From assembly GCF_030268885.1 (NCBI RefSeq), contig NZ_BSSA01000025.1, forward strand, positions 62,001-126,000: a stretch of 64,000 bases of DNA, written 5' to 3'. Within the stretch, counting starts at the first letter, position 1, and each line of letters begins with the position of its first letter. Shown here in pieces: positions 45,127 through 52,947 of this stretch. The notes beneath the pieces are model-generated. The model was not told the DNA's origin. It worked only from the letters and a program-made list of their open reading frames with translations, and ran no database searches. The stretch comes from Kitasatospora phosalacinea (lineage in GTDB: Bacteria; Actinomycetota; Actinomycetes; Streptomycetales; Streptomycetaceae). The translations under genes were made by a program, and so were the position numbers.

Positions 45127-46125
45127 GTGGACCGTCGCAGTTTCGTGGGGTTCGGCGCGGCCTCACTGGCCGCACTCGCCGTACCGGGCGGCGCCACCGA
45201 ACCGGGGCGGCTGGCCGCCCTGCTCGGCGGGACGCGGGTGGACGAGGAGTTCGTCGACTGGCTGGAACGCGGCGGCCACGGACTGGCCGCCCTCCCCACC
45301 GAACGGCGCGCCCACGCCCACCGCCTGGTGGACGCCCAACTCGCCACCGTGCGCGCCCTGATCACCGGGGGCCGCTACGACGGACGCACCGGACGGCGCC
45401 TGCACCGCCTCGCCGCCGCCCTCGCCACCACCAGCGGCTGGCACCGTTTCGACCAGGGCCGCCACCCCGCCGCCGCACGCCTGTGGGAACTCGCCCTGCA
45501 GTCCGCCCACGCCGCGGGCGACCGCGACCGGTGCGCCGGGGTCCTCGCCGACGCCGCCTACCAGTCCACCTGGCTCGGCCGCCCCCGGACCGCCGCCGCC
45601 CGCCTCGACTACGCGCTCGCCGGCACCCGCCACCCCACCGCCCGCGCCCTGCTGCTGCTCCGCCGGGCCCGCGCCCACGCCGCCCTCGGCGACCCCGCGG
45701 CCTGCCGGCACGACGTGGCCGCCGCCGAACTGTCGCTGTCCGCCCCCGCCCCCGACCCGGCCCCCGCCTGGTGCGGCTGGATGGGCCCCGCCGACCTCGC
45801 CGTCGACTCCGGCCGCTGCCTGCTCGACCTCGGCCGCCCCGCCGCCGCCCGCGCCCGGATCGCCGAAGGACTCGCCCAGCTCCCGCCCGCCCGGGCCAAG
45901 ACCCGCGGCCTCTTCCTTGCCTACCAGGCCCGCGCCCACCTGCGCACCGGCGAGGTCGAACAGGCCCTCGCCGCCGCCACCGAGTCCCTCGACCTGGCCG
46001 CCCGGATCGGCGCCCCGCGCTGCGCCGCCCCGGCCCGCGGCCTGGCCCCCGCCTTCGCCCCGCACCGCCGCCTGGCGGGCGTACCGGAACTGCTCGCCCG
46101 CCTCCGCGGCCCCGACCCGGCCTGA
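45127..46125 (+). CDS. TPR-like protein resembling an HTH-less XRE regulator
   Basis: A 332-aa all-helical, Ala/Arg-rich protein: MDRRSFVGFGAASLAALA, then HRLVDAQLATVRALI..., LATTSGWHRFDQGRHPAAARLWELALQSAHAAGDR and LRTGEVEQALAAATESLDLA, a degenerate TPR series. In Streptomyces this layout, including the (D/N)RR-F opening, is what follows the N-terminal HTH in XRE-type regulators. Here the HTH is absent, and no in-frame HTH exists upstream. It may be a freestanding sensor/adapter, or a remnant; the long intact frame argues for function. GTG at 45127; weak SD. Confidence 0.65.
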   Translation: MDRRSFVGFGAASLAALAVPGGATEPGRLAALLGGTRVDEEFVDWLERGGHGLAALPTERRAHAHRLVDAQLATVRALITGGRYDGRTGRRLHRLAAALATTSGWHRFDQGRHPAAARLWELALQSAHAAGDRDRCAGVLADAAYQSTWLGRPRTAAARLDYALAGTRHPTARALLLLRRARAHAALGDPAACRHDVAAAELSLSAPAPDPAPAWCGWMGPADLAVDSGRCLLDLGRPAAARARIAEGLAQLPPARAKTRGLFLAYQARAHLRTGEVEQALAAATESLDLAARIGAPRCAAPARGLAPAFAPHRRLAGVPELLARLRGPDPA

Positions 46126-46131
46126 ACGGAC

Positions 46132-46160
46132 GTATGGTCCGGCCCCGGCTGGGCAGACGC
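46132..46160 (+). promoter_or_regulatory. SigB-like promoter, MFS gene
   Basis: GTAT-N15-GGGCAGACGC, 53 bp before ATG 46214. Confidence 0.6.
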
Positions 46161-46213
46161 GCCCCCGGTACGTCCGGAGGGGCCGGGCGTACGACCGGAT
46201 GACGGAGGTCGTG

Positions 46214-47710
46214 ATGTCCGCACCGCAACACCGCACCGTCGGGGCCGGAGGCGATCCGGCAGTCATCGAGACCGACGTCCCCGCGAGACTCGACCGGCTG
46301 CCGTGGTCACCCTGGCACTGGCGGATCCTGATCGGCCTGGGCACCGTCTGGATCCTGGACGGCCTGGAAGTCACCGTGGTCGGCAACCTCGCCGCCCGCC
46401 TCGCCGAACCCGGCAGCGGCATCGCGATCAGCACCGCCCAGGTCACCACCGTCGCCGCCGCGCTCTACGTGGCGGGCGCCTGCTGCGGCGCGCTGTTCTT
46501 CGGCTGGCTGACCGACCGGCTGGGCCGCAAGAAGCTGTTCATGCTGACCCTCGCCGTCTACCTCCTCGCGACCGGCGTCACCGCGCTGTCCTGGACGCCC
46601 TGGTTCTTCTTCGTCTGCCGGTTCTTCACCGGCTTCGGCATCGGCGGCGAGTACGCGGCCATCAACTCGGCGATCGACGAACTGATCCCGGCCCGGGTCC
46701 GCGGCCGGGTCGACCTGATCGTCAACGGCAGCTTCTGGATCGGCGCGGCGCTCGGCGCGTTCGCCTCCATCGCGCTGCTGAACACCTCGCTGTTCGCCAC
46801 CGACGTCGGCTGGCGGCTGGCCTTCGGCATCGGTGTGGTGCTCGGCCTGGTCATCCTGCTGGTGCGGCGGCACGTCCCGGAGAGCCCGCGCTGGCTGTTC
46901 ACCCACGGCAAGGGCGCCGAGGCGGAGGAGATCGTCCGCGAGGCGGAGGCGATCGTCGAGAAGGAGACCGGCAAGCCCCTGCCGCCGGTGGACGAACCGC
47001 CGATCGCGATCCGCGAGCGCGGCCCGATCGGCTTCGTCACCATCGCGCGCACCCTGGTCTCCACCTACCCGCGCCGCACCGTCCTGGGCCTGTCGCTGTT
47101 CATCGGCCAGTCCTTCCTCTACAACTCGATCACCTTCGGGTACGCGGCGATCCTCACCCAGTTCTTCGACGTCCCCGCGGGCGACACCGGCTACTACTTC
47201 GCGGTGATCGCGGTCGGCAACTTCCTCGGCCCGGTGCTGCTCGGCCCGCTCTTCGACTCGGTCGGCCGCAAGCCGATGATCGCGGGCAGCTACATCGGCT
47301 CCGGCGTCCTGCTGTTCGGCACCGCCTGGCTGTTCCAGCACGGCTCGCTGAGCGCCGTCGGGATGACGGCCTGTTGGACGGCCGTGCTGTTCTTCGCCTC
47401 CGCCGGGGCCAGCGCCGCGTACCTGACCGTCAGCGAGATCTTCCCGCTGGAGACCCGCGCCCTGTGCATCGCCTTCTTCTACGCGGTCGGCACGGCGGCG
47501 GGCGGCATCTCCGGTCCGCTGCTCTTCAACGGCCTGGTCAGCAGCGGCGAGGTCGGCGACGCCACCCTCGCGTTCTGCATCGGCGCGGCCCTGATGACGG
47601 CCGCGGGCCTGGTCGAGTCCTTCCTCGGCGTCCGGGCCGAACGCCGCAGCCTGGAGTCGCTGGCCGCCCCGCTCAGCCAGGTCGAACGCGCCGGGACGGC
47701 GCCGTCCTGA
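46214..47710 (+). CDS. MFS transporter (sugar/aromatic-acid porter type)
   Basis: A 498-aa 12-TM transporter with the MFS motifs GWLTDRLGRKKLFMLTL and FFTGFGIGGEYAAINSAIDELIPARVRGRVD, a central cytoplasmic loop after VRRHVPESPRWLFTHGKGAEAEEIVREAE, and LFDSVGRKPMI in the second half. The GxxxE(Y/F)...PxxxRGR pattern fits metabolite:H+ symporters of the sugar porter/aromatic acid families. Substrate unknown. ATG at 46214 follows GGAGG (5 nt); ATG 46199 is possible. It has its own SigB-like promoter. Confidence 0.88.
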   Translation: MSAPQHRTVGAGGDPAVIETDVPARLDRLPWSPWHWRILIGLGTVWILDGLEVTVVGNLAARLAEPGSGIAISTAQVTTVAAALYVAGACCGALFFGWLTDRLGRKKLFMLTLAVYLLATGVTALSWTPWFFFVCRFFTGFGIGGEYAAINSAIDELIPARVRGRVDLIVNGSFWIGAALGAFASIALLNTSLFATDVGWRLAFGIGVVLGLVILLVRRHVPESPRWLFTHGKGAEAEEIVREAEAIVEKETGKPLPPVDEPPIAIRERGPIGFVTIARTLVSTYPRRTVLGLSLFIGQSFLYNSITFGYAAILTQFFDVPAGDTGYYFAVIAVGNFLGPVLLGPLFDSVGRKPMIAGSYIGSGVLLFGTAWLFQHGSLSAVGMTACWTAVLFFASAGASAAYLTVSEIFPLETRALCIAFFYAVGTAAGGISGPLLFNGLVSSGEVGDATLAFCIGAALMTAAGLVESFLGVRAERRSLESLAAPLSQVERAGTAPS

Positions 47711-47717
47711 CGGTCGT

Positions 47718-47735
47718 CCGGACGGCGCCGTCCGG
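47718..47735. terminator. 18-bp palindromic hairpin
   Basis: CCGGACGGC/GCCGTCCGG forms a stem right after the MFS stop. Confidence 0.5.
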
Positions 47736-47853
47736 GTGAACGGGCGGCAAAGGGACGGTCATCGGACGTCAATCGAAGGTTTATCGCGACGGCGCACAGT
47801 GGTGGCACGGCCGCAGGAAAGTCCGCGGCCGGTCAAGGGGGGAACCACCAGCC

Positions 47854-48348
47854 ATGCGCACGCACCACAAGATCGCCGGGACGCTGACCGCCACCGCCGC
47901 CCTCACCCTCGTCCTCGCGGGCACGGCCACCGCCGCGCCCGCGGGGGCGAGCAGCCCGGCCGCGACCACCAGCGCCATCGCGGCCCGCAGCACCGTGGTC
48001 AAGCTGAACAACTGGACCGGCTGCACCCTCACCCGGGAGGGCTGGTCGCTGGCCCACGGCATCTGGAGCCTGGAGCCCCCGGTGCGGATCGCCGACCAGC
48101 AGCAGGGCTTCTGGGCCTCGGAGTCCAACGGCTTCGCCACCGGCACCGAGGGCACCGTCCGGTTCTTCTCGGAGAACTGCGCGAACCCGGTGCTGAACGG
48201 CCGGATCGTCCAACTGCACTGGAACAACCCGTACGTGGGCTCCAACAGCTACGACTCCAACGGCACCGACCTGAAGTTCTACGTGCCGAAGCCGTCCGGG
48301 GGCAGCGGCAACAACGCGGTGGTCGAGTTCTCCGCCTGGGGCCGGTAG
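47854..48348 (+). CDS. Secreted ET79-like (aegerolysin-type) protein
   Basis: A 164-aa protein with a Sec signal (RTHHKIAGTLTATAALTLVLAGTATAAPA; cleavage near residue 29-33). The mature part, LNNWTGCTLTREGWSLAHGIWSLEPPVRIADQQQGFWASESNGFATGTEGTVRFF and the end LHWNNPYVGSNSYDSNGTDLKFYV, resembles Bacillus crystal protein ET79 and similar small beta-sandwich proteins of the aegerolysin-like type. These bind lipids or may be cytolytic; activity here is unproven. Two Cys in the mature part may form one disulfide. It precedes secreted glucanases. Confidence 0.65.
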   Translation: MRTHHKIAGTLTATAALTLVLAGTATAAPAGASSPAATTSAIAARSTVVKLNNWTGCTLTREGWSLAHGIWSLEPPVRIADQQQGFWASESNGFATGTEGTVRFFSENCANPVLNGRIVQLHWNNPYVGSNSYDSNGTDLKFYVPKPSGGSGNNAVVEFSAWGR

Positions 48349-48411
48349 GCCACCGGCGGGAGGGGCGCCCCGGACGGGGGAGGGGCGCCCCGCGCTCCAC
48401 CTGGCGGACCG

Positions 48412-50085
48412 TCAGGAGAAGGTGAACCAGTTGAGGTTGACGAAGTCGGCGGGCTGGCCGCTGCTGAAGGTCAGGTAGACGTCCCGGACGCCGGTGATCC
48501 GGCTCAGGTCGGCCGGGACGGTCCGCCAGGACTGCCAGCCGCCGGTGTTGGCGACGGCGAAGCTGCCGACGGGGGTCGCGGTGGGGCTGCCCAGCCGGAC
48601 CTGGACCAGGCCGCTGACCCCGGCGGCCGCGCCGGACGCCACCCGGGCGTCGATCCGGGTCGCGCCCGTGGTGCCGAAGTCCAGGGTGTAGCGCAGCCAG
48701 TCGCCGTTGGCCAGCCAGCCGACGTCCGTGCCGCCGCCGCTGTCGGAGCACGCCTCGGTCTGCGCCCCCGACTGCGCGACGAACGACTCCGCCTGCACGG
48801 TGGCGAACGCGCTGCCGCCGCCGCTCGGCGGCGGGGTGGTGCTGCCGCCACCGCCGCTGCCCGCCAGGCCGCCGACGGTGATCACCCAGCGGGTGGGCGC
48901 GCCGGACTGCACCTTGCCCTCGAAGTCGACGCCCGCCGGGTGGACGTCGTCGTACGGGAAGGCGTAGCCGAGGCCGTCGGGCGTGGTGGAGTGCAGGATC
49001 CGGGCGTAGTGGTTGGTGCGGGCCTGGGTGTAGAAGGCGGCCGGGTTCTCGTTGGTGGGCTGGACGGGGTTGCTGAGCAGTGTGGTGCGGTTGAACGCGG
49101 CGGCCAGCCGGGCGCTCAGGTTGCCCATCAGGTCGTTGCCGGTGGTGAACGGCGCGTCGCTGCAGGAGAAGATCGCCAGCGTGGACGGCTTGGCGAACGA
49201 CCCGGCACCGGGGAAGTTCAGCGTGCCGCCGCTGACCCGGCCGGTGAAGGTCCCCCAGGTGTACTGGGTGTCGATCCGCAGGTCGGTGCTCGCGTACTTG
49301 CTCCACACCTGGTCGACGTACGGCTCGAAGTAGCCGCTGAACAGGGCGCTGTTGCCGCGGATCGCCAGGTTGGGCGCCAGCACCCGCAGGTCGGCGCCGG
49401 ACCGGTTGACCACCAGCCTGCTCCAGTCCGAACCGTCGACGCCCGACTGGGCGCGCAGCGCGGACGCGACCCGGGCCAGGCCGTCGGAGGGCAGGCCGCG
49501 CACCGTCTGGGTGGCGCCGCCGGAGACCTCCAGCTGGAAGGCGATCGGCAGGCAGACCATGTCGACGAAGGTGATGTTGCCGAACAACTGGTCGTTGTTG
49601 AAGGTGAACTCGCAGAAGTCGTGCCGGACGTCGATGTTCGGGTCGGACGGGTTGACCACCGAGGGCAGCGCCAGCCCGCCGCCGCGGTTCATCAGGAAGG
49701 TCAGCTTGGCGCCGACCGAGAAGTAGATCCGCCCGCTGTCCAGGTGCGGCAGCGTCACCCGGCGCGGCGACGCCCCGGAGGCGTTCAGCGCGATCGCGCA
49801 GTCCACGCCCAGCGGCGTCTGGTCGTTGGCCGGGTTCGGCGGGTGGTACAGGCTGGAGCCGTCCGCCTGCAGGAAGGCCCAACCGCCGCCGGCCGCCGGG
49901 TCGCGGCCGACCACGTACGCGTAGACGGTGTTGCTGCCGGTGGTGTTGGCCAGGTCGAGCGGCAGGGTCGCGGGCGTCTGCGCCTGGGCCTGCCCGCCGA
50001 CCGCCAGGTAGCTCGCGGGCAGGGCGAGCGCGGCGGCGGTCAGCAGGGCGCGGCGGGAGAGCTTCGCCGGGGGGCGGGGCGTCAT
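48412..50085 (-). CDS. Secreted GH64 beta-1,3-glucanase with CBM6
   Basis: A 557-aa enzyme. TAT signal KLSRRALLTAAALALPASYLAVG leads to a GH64 domain (TLPLDLANTTGSNTVYAYVVG... up to ~400, with RHDFCEFTFNNDQLFGNITFVDMVCLP and SALFSGYFEPYVDQVWSKYASTDLRIDTQYTWGTFTGRV), then a Gly/Ser/Pro linker and a C-terminal CBM6 (FATVQAESFVAQSGAQTEACSDSGGGTDVGWLANGDWLRYTLDF). GH64 enzymes release laminaripentaose from beta-1,3-glucan. It is monocistronic, divergent from the ET79-like gene, and followed by a GH16 gene in the same direction. Confidence 0.9.
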   Translation of the reverse strand: MTPRPPAKLSRRALLTAAALALPASYLAVGGQAQAQTPATLPLDLANTTGSNTVYAYVVGRDPAAGGGWAFLQADGSSLYHPPNPANDQTPLGVDCAIALNASGASPRRVTLPHLDSGRIYFSVGAKLTFLMNRGGGLALPSVVNPSDPNIDVRHDFCEFTFNNDQLFGNITFVDMVCLPIAFQLEVSGGATQTVRGLPSDGLARVASALRAQSGVDGSDWSRLVVNRSGADLRVLAPNLAIRGNSALFSGYFEPYVDQVWSKYASTDLRIDTQYTWGTFTGRVSGGTLNFPGAGSFAKPSTLAIFSCSDAPFTTGNDLMGNLSARLAAAFNRTTLLSNPVQPTNENPAAFYTQARTNHYARILHSTTPDGLGYAFPYDDVHPAGVDFEGKVQSGAPTRWVITVGGLAGSGGGGSTTPPPSGGGSAFATVQAESFVAQSGAQTEACSDSGGGTDVGWLANGDWLRYTLDFGTTGATRIDARVASGAAAGVSGLVQVRLGSPTATPVGSFAVANTGGWQSWRTVPADLSRITGVRDVYLTFSSGQPADFVNLNWFTFS

Positions 50086-50130
50086 GGCGTGGGGGAGTCC
50101 TCTCGGGTGGGGAGGCGGTGCGGGTGCGGG

Positions 50131-50175
50131 GGCGCGGCCGACCGGAGGTGGGTGCGAGGGACGGTCGGCCGCGCC
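50131..50175. terminator. 13-bp-stem hairpin after GH16
   Basis: Arms 50131-50143 and 50163-50175 pair perfectly; a Pro/Gly-type GGTGCC repeat follows (50206-50222). Confidence 0.65.
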
Positions 50176-50265
50176 GGGGAGGGGCCGGTGGGGGCGGCCC
50201 GTGGCCGGTGCCGGTGCCGGTGCCGCGTCAGCGCGGGTCGCGTTCGGCGGCGTGGCGTCGTGCCG

Positions 50266-51552
50266 TCAGCCGAAGTACCACTTCTGCGCGCCGGTGCCGT
50301 TGCAGGTCCACAGCTGGAGCTTCGTCCCGTCGGCCGCGGAGCCGTTCGGGGAGTCCAGGCACTTGCCGGAGCCGGGGTTGAGGAAGTCGTTGCCGGAGCG
50401 GTGCGTCCACTGCTGGGCGCTGGTGCCGTTGCAGGTGTAGAGCTGGATGACCGCGCCGTCGTTGTGGGAGGCGGCGGCGACGTCCAGGCACTTGCCGAGG
50501 GCGCGGACGGTGCCGTCGGTGCCGACCGTCCACTGCTGGGCGGCGTTGCCGGTGCAGTTGTGCAGCTGGATCGGGGTGCTGTCGGCGCTGGAGCCGCCCG
50601 CCACGTCCATGCACATGCCGCCGGGGCCGGTGATCCGCCCGGTGTAGGTGCCGGTGCTGCCGCCCCAGGTGGTGGTGTGGACGTAGTCGACGGTCATGGT
50701 CTGCGGGTAGGTGGAGGAGCCGTCGGGGCTGCCGGGCCAGTCGCCGCCGACCGCGAGGTTGAGGATCACGAAGAACGGGTGGTCGAACACCCAGCGGTTG
50801 CCGCCCAGGTCGGCGGGGGTGCGGGTCTGGTAGGCGGTGCCGTCCACCGACCAGGTGATGGCGGTGGGGCTCCAGTCGACCGCGAAGGTGTGGAAGGCGT
50901 CGGCGAAGGACTGCCCGGCGGGCAGGCTGTACGGCGCGCCGATCCCGCCCGCGCCGGAGTAGCCGGGGCCGTGGATGGTGCCGTGCACGGTGCCGGGTTC
51001 GCGGCCGATGTTCTCCATGACGTCGATCTCGCCGCTGTTGGGCCAGCCGACGGTGGAGAGGTCGTTGCCGAGCATCCAGAACGCGGGCCAGATGCCCTGC
51101 CCGCGCGGGATCTTGATCCGGGACTCGAAGTGCCCGTACGCCTGGGCGAAGGTGCGCGCGGTGTTCAGCCGGGCGGAGGTGTACTGGCAGGTGCCGTACC
51201 AACAGGACAGCCCGGCGTCGGTGTTGCGCTTGGCGGTGATGACCAGGTGGCCCTGGCCGTCCAGCGCGGCGTTCGCGGCGCCCGCCGTGTAGTACTGCAG
51301 CTCGTGGTTGCCGTTGCCCGAACCGCCGGTCTCCATCGTCCACTTGGCGGGGTCGACGGCCGAACCGGCCGGTCCGTCGAAGTCGTCGCCCCAGCTGCTG
51401 GCGGCCACCGGCGCGGCGGCCAGCGGTGCGACGGCGGCGGGGGCGGTGCCGGTGGGGGAGGAGCCGAACGGCGCGGCGGCCGCCAGGGCGGCGGTCAGGA
51501 GGAGCACGAATCCGCCGAGGGGCCAACGGCGCGTGCGTGGGGCAGCAGCCAT
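50266..51552 (-). CDS. Secreted GH16 beta-glucanase with ricin-B lectin domain
   Basis: A 428-aa enzyme. After a signal (RRWPLGGFVLLLTAALAAAAPFG) the GH16 domain runs to ~290 with the catalytic motif GEIDVMEN (Glu/Asp/Glu ~174-181). The C-terminal ~120 residues are a beta-trefoil CBM13/ricin-B lectin with repeated GKCLD...QLYTCNGTSAQQW motifs. It should cleave beta-1,3- or mixed-linked glucans. ATG at 51552 follows AAGGA at 7 nt. Upstream are a vegetative-type promoter and two LacI-type operators. Confidence 0.92.
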   Translation of the reverse strand: MAAAPRTRRWPLGGFVLLLTAALAAAAPFGSSPTGTAPAAVAPLAAAPVAASSWGDDFDGPAGSAVDPAKWTMETGGSGNGNHELQYYTAGAANAALDGQGHLVITAKRNTDAGLSCWYGTCQYTSARLNTARTFAQAYGHFESRIKIPRGQGIWPAFWMLGNDLSTVGWPNSGEIDVMENIGREPGTVHGTIHGPGYSGAGGIGAPYSLPAGQSFADAFHTFAVDWSPTAITWSVDGTAYQTRTPADLGGNRWVFDHPFFVILNLAVGGDWPGSPDGSSTYPQTMTVDYVHTTTWGGSTGTYTGRITGPGGMCMDVAGGSSADSTPIQLHNCTGNAAQQWTVGTDGTVRALGKCLDVAAASHNDGAVIQLYTCNGTSAQQWTHRSGNDFLNPGSGKCLDSPNGSAADGTKLQLWTCNGTGAQKWYFG

Positions 51553-51569
51553 GGTGGAATCCTTTGTCT

Positions 51570-51581
51570 GAGAGCGCTCTC
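51570..51581. promoter_or_regulatory. LacI-type operator GAGAGCGCTCTC (site 1)
   Basis: A perfect palindrome between the promoter and ATG of the GH16 gene. GAGAGCGCTCTC resembles the operators of Streptomyces LacI-family repressors of polysaccharide use such as CebR. Confidence 0.8.
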
Positions 51582-51612
51582 TGCGGCGGGGCGCCTCCGC
51601 CGGTTGGCCTGA

Positions 51613-51641
51613 ATCGTACGGACGGGATATCGCCATGGCAA
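51613..51641 (-). promoter_or_regulatory. Vegetative-type promoter of GH16 gene
   Basis: Minus strand TTGCCA-N17-TACGAT; a HrdB-like -35/-10 pair upstream of operator site 1. Confidence 0.6.
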
Positions 51642-51730
51642 TGTCAAAGAACGGGGGATTTCTCGGACCTTTGGCCGCAACTCCCCTTCAGATCTTGAAA
51701 GCTGATGCCGGAGCGACCCGCGGTGTTCGT

Positions 51731-51742
51731 GAGAGCGCTCTC
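51731..51742. promoter_or_regulatory. LacI-type operator GAGAGCGCTCTC (site 2)
   Basis: Second identical palindrome, 161 bp from site 1, allowing DNA looping across the promoter. Confidence 0.75.
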
Positions 51743-51818
51743 TGCACGGGTGGCGCGCCCGGCCGCCCGTCGGCAGCGGCCGCCACGGCCGGGCCGGTCG
51801 CCCGGCCGTGGCGACACG

Positions 51819-52661
51819 TCACCTGACGGACCGTCGACTCACCTGCTGGCCGAGGGGGAAGAGCTCGGCGGACAGGAACGCCACCGCGTCGGCGATCAGC
51901 CCCTCGGTGTCCGGGTACTCGCCGAAGCAGTGCCCGGCCCCCTCGACCGGCACCAGGACGGAACGGGCGCCCGCCGCGAGCAGGCGCTCGTGCAGGGCCT
52001 CGGACTGGGACAGCGGCACCAGGTCGTCCTGGACGCCGTGCACCAGCAGGAACGGCGGCGCGGCGGAGCTGACGTGCGAGACGGGGCTGGCCTGGTCGGC
52101 CTCCGCGACCAGCTCGGACGAGCAGCCGCCCAGCAGCTGGGTGACCGGGGAGTCCGGCCCGTGGTGGCCCAGGGCGGCCAGGTCGGTGGGCGGGTACCAG
52201 CAGACGGCGGCCGTGACCGCGTCGGTGGTCAGCGCCGCGAGCGCGGCCAGCGTCCCGCCCGCGGACTCGCCCCACACCCCGAGCCGGCCGGCGTCCAGGC
52301 CGAGTTCCCCGGCGTACTCCTGCAGGTAGCGCACCGCGGCCGTCACGTCGTCGAGTTGGGCCGGGTAGTGGGCCTCGCCGGAGAGCCGGTAGTCGACCGT
52401 GGCGACCGCGAGGCCCGCCGCCACCAGCGCCTCGAACACCGAACCGGGCCGCAGCGTGCTCGGCAGGTAGCGCCGGTCGCCCTCCCGGAACGCGCCGCCG
52501 TGCAGCCACACCACCACCGGGAACGGCCCCTCCCCGGCCGGTACGTGCAGGTCCAGCAGCAGCGGGCGGAAACCGGTGCGCAGCGCGTAGCTGACACCGT
52601 GGCGGGAGAGGCCGCCGTACGGCGACGGGACGGGGGCGACCGGGGGCAGAGAGAGATCCAT
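51819..52661 (-). CDS. Alpha/beta hydrolase (HSL/BD-FAE-like esterase)
   Basis: A 280-aa hydrolase: oxyanion HGG motif VVVWLHGGAFREGD, DYRLSGEAHYPAQLDDVTAAVRYL, nucleophile GESAGG, then LLVHGVQDDLVP (Asp) and EGAGHCF (His). This triad and order match carboxylesterase/acyltransferases such as BD-FAE acetyl-xylan esterases. No signal peptide, so cytoplasmic. ATG at 52661 with a weak SD. Divergent from the next gene. Confidence 0.9.
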   Translation of the reverse strand: MDLSLPPVAPVPSPYGGLSRHGVSYALRTGFRPLLLDLHVPAGEGPFPVVVWLHGGAFREGDRRYLPSTLRPGSVFEALVAAGLAVATVDYRLSGEAHYPAQLDDVTAAVRYLQEYAGELGLDAGRLGVWGESAGGTLAALAALTTDAVTAAVCWYPPTDLAALGHHGPDSPVTQLLGGCSSELVAEADQASPVSHVSSAAPPFLLVHGVQDDLVPLSQSEALHERLLAAGARSVLVPVEGAGHCFGEYPDTEGLIADAVAFLSAELFPLGQQVSRRSVR

Positions 52662-52947
52662 GACGGCCCCGAGCACCCGCCTCCCGCCGTTCATTCCCAC
52701 CCGGCGGGACGTCTCACGGGCCGAACGGCCGGGCGGCCCGCGGTGGCAGGACCGGGGCCGTGGACGGCACGGGGACCAAGGGGTTCGACCGGGCACCGCC
52801 GGTCGGCCGCGAACGGCACGGGACGCCCTGCCGGAGCGGCGCCACCGCCCTGACCCCGCCACCTCCGAGCGCGGTCCACCGCGCCCTAGACTGCCGCCGT
52901 GAACCTCGACGGCGTCCGGCCGTCGGTGCCCTGCGGGAGGACATCGC
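52662..52947. other. Intergenic region between divergent genes
   Basis: No gene seen. TAGACT at about 52885 could be a -10 for the downstream gene; the rest is featureless GC-rich DNA. Confidence 0.4.
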
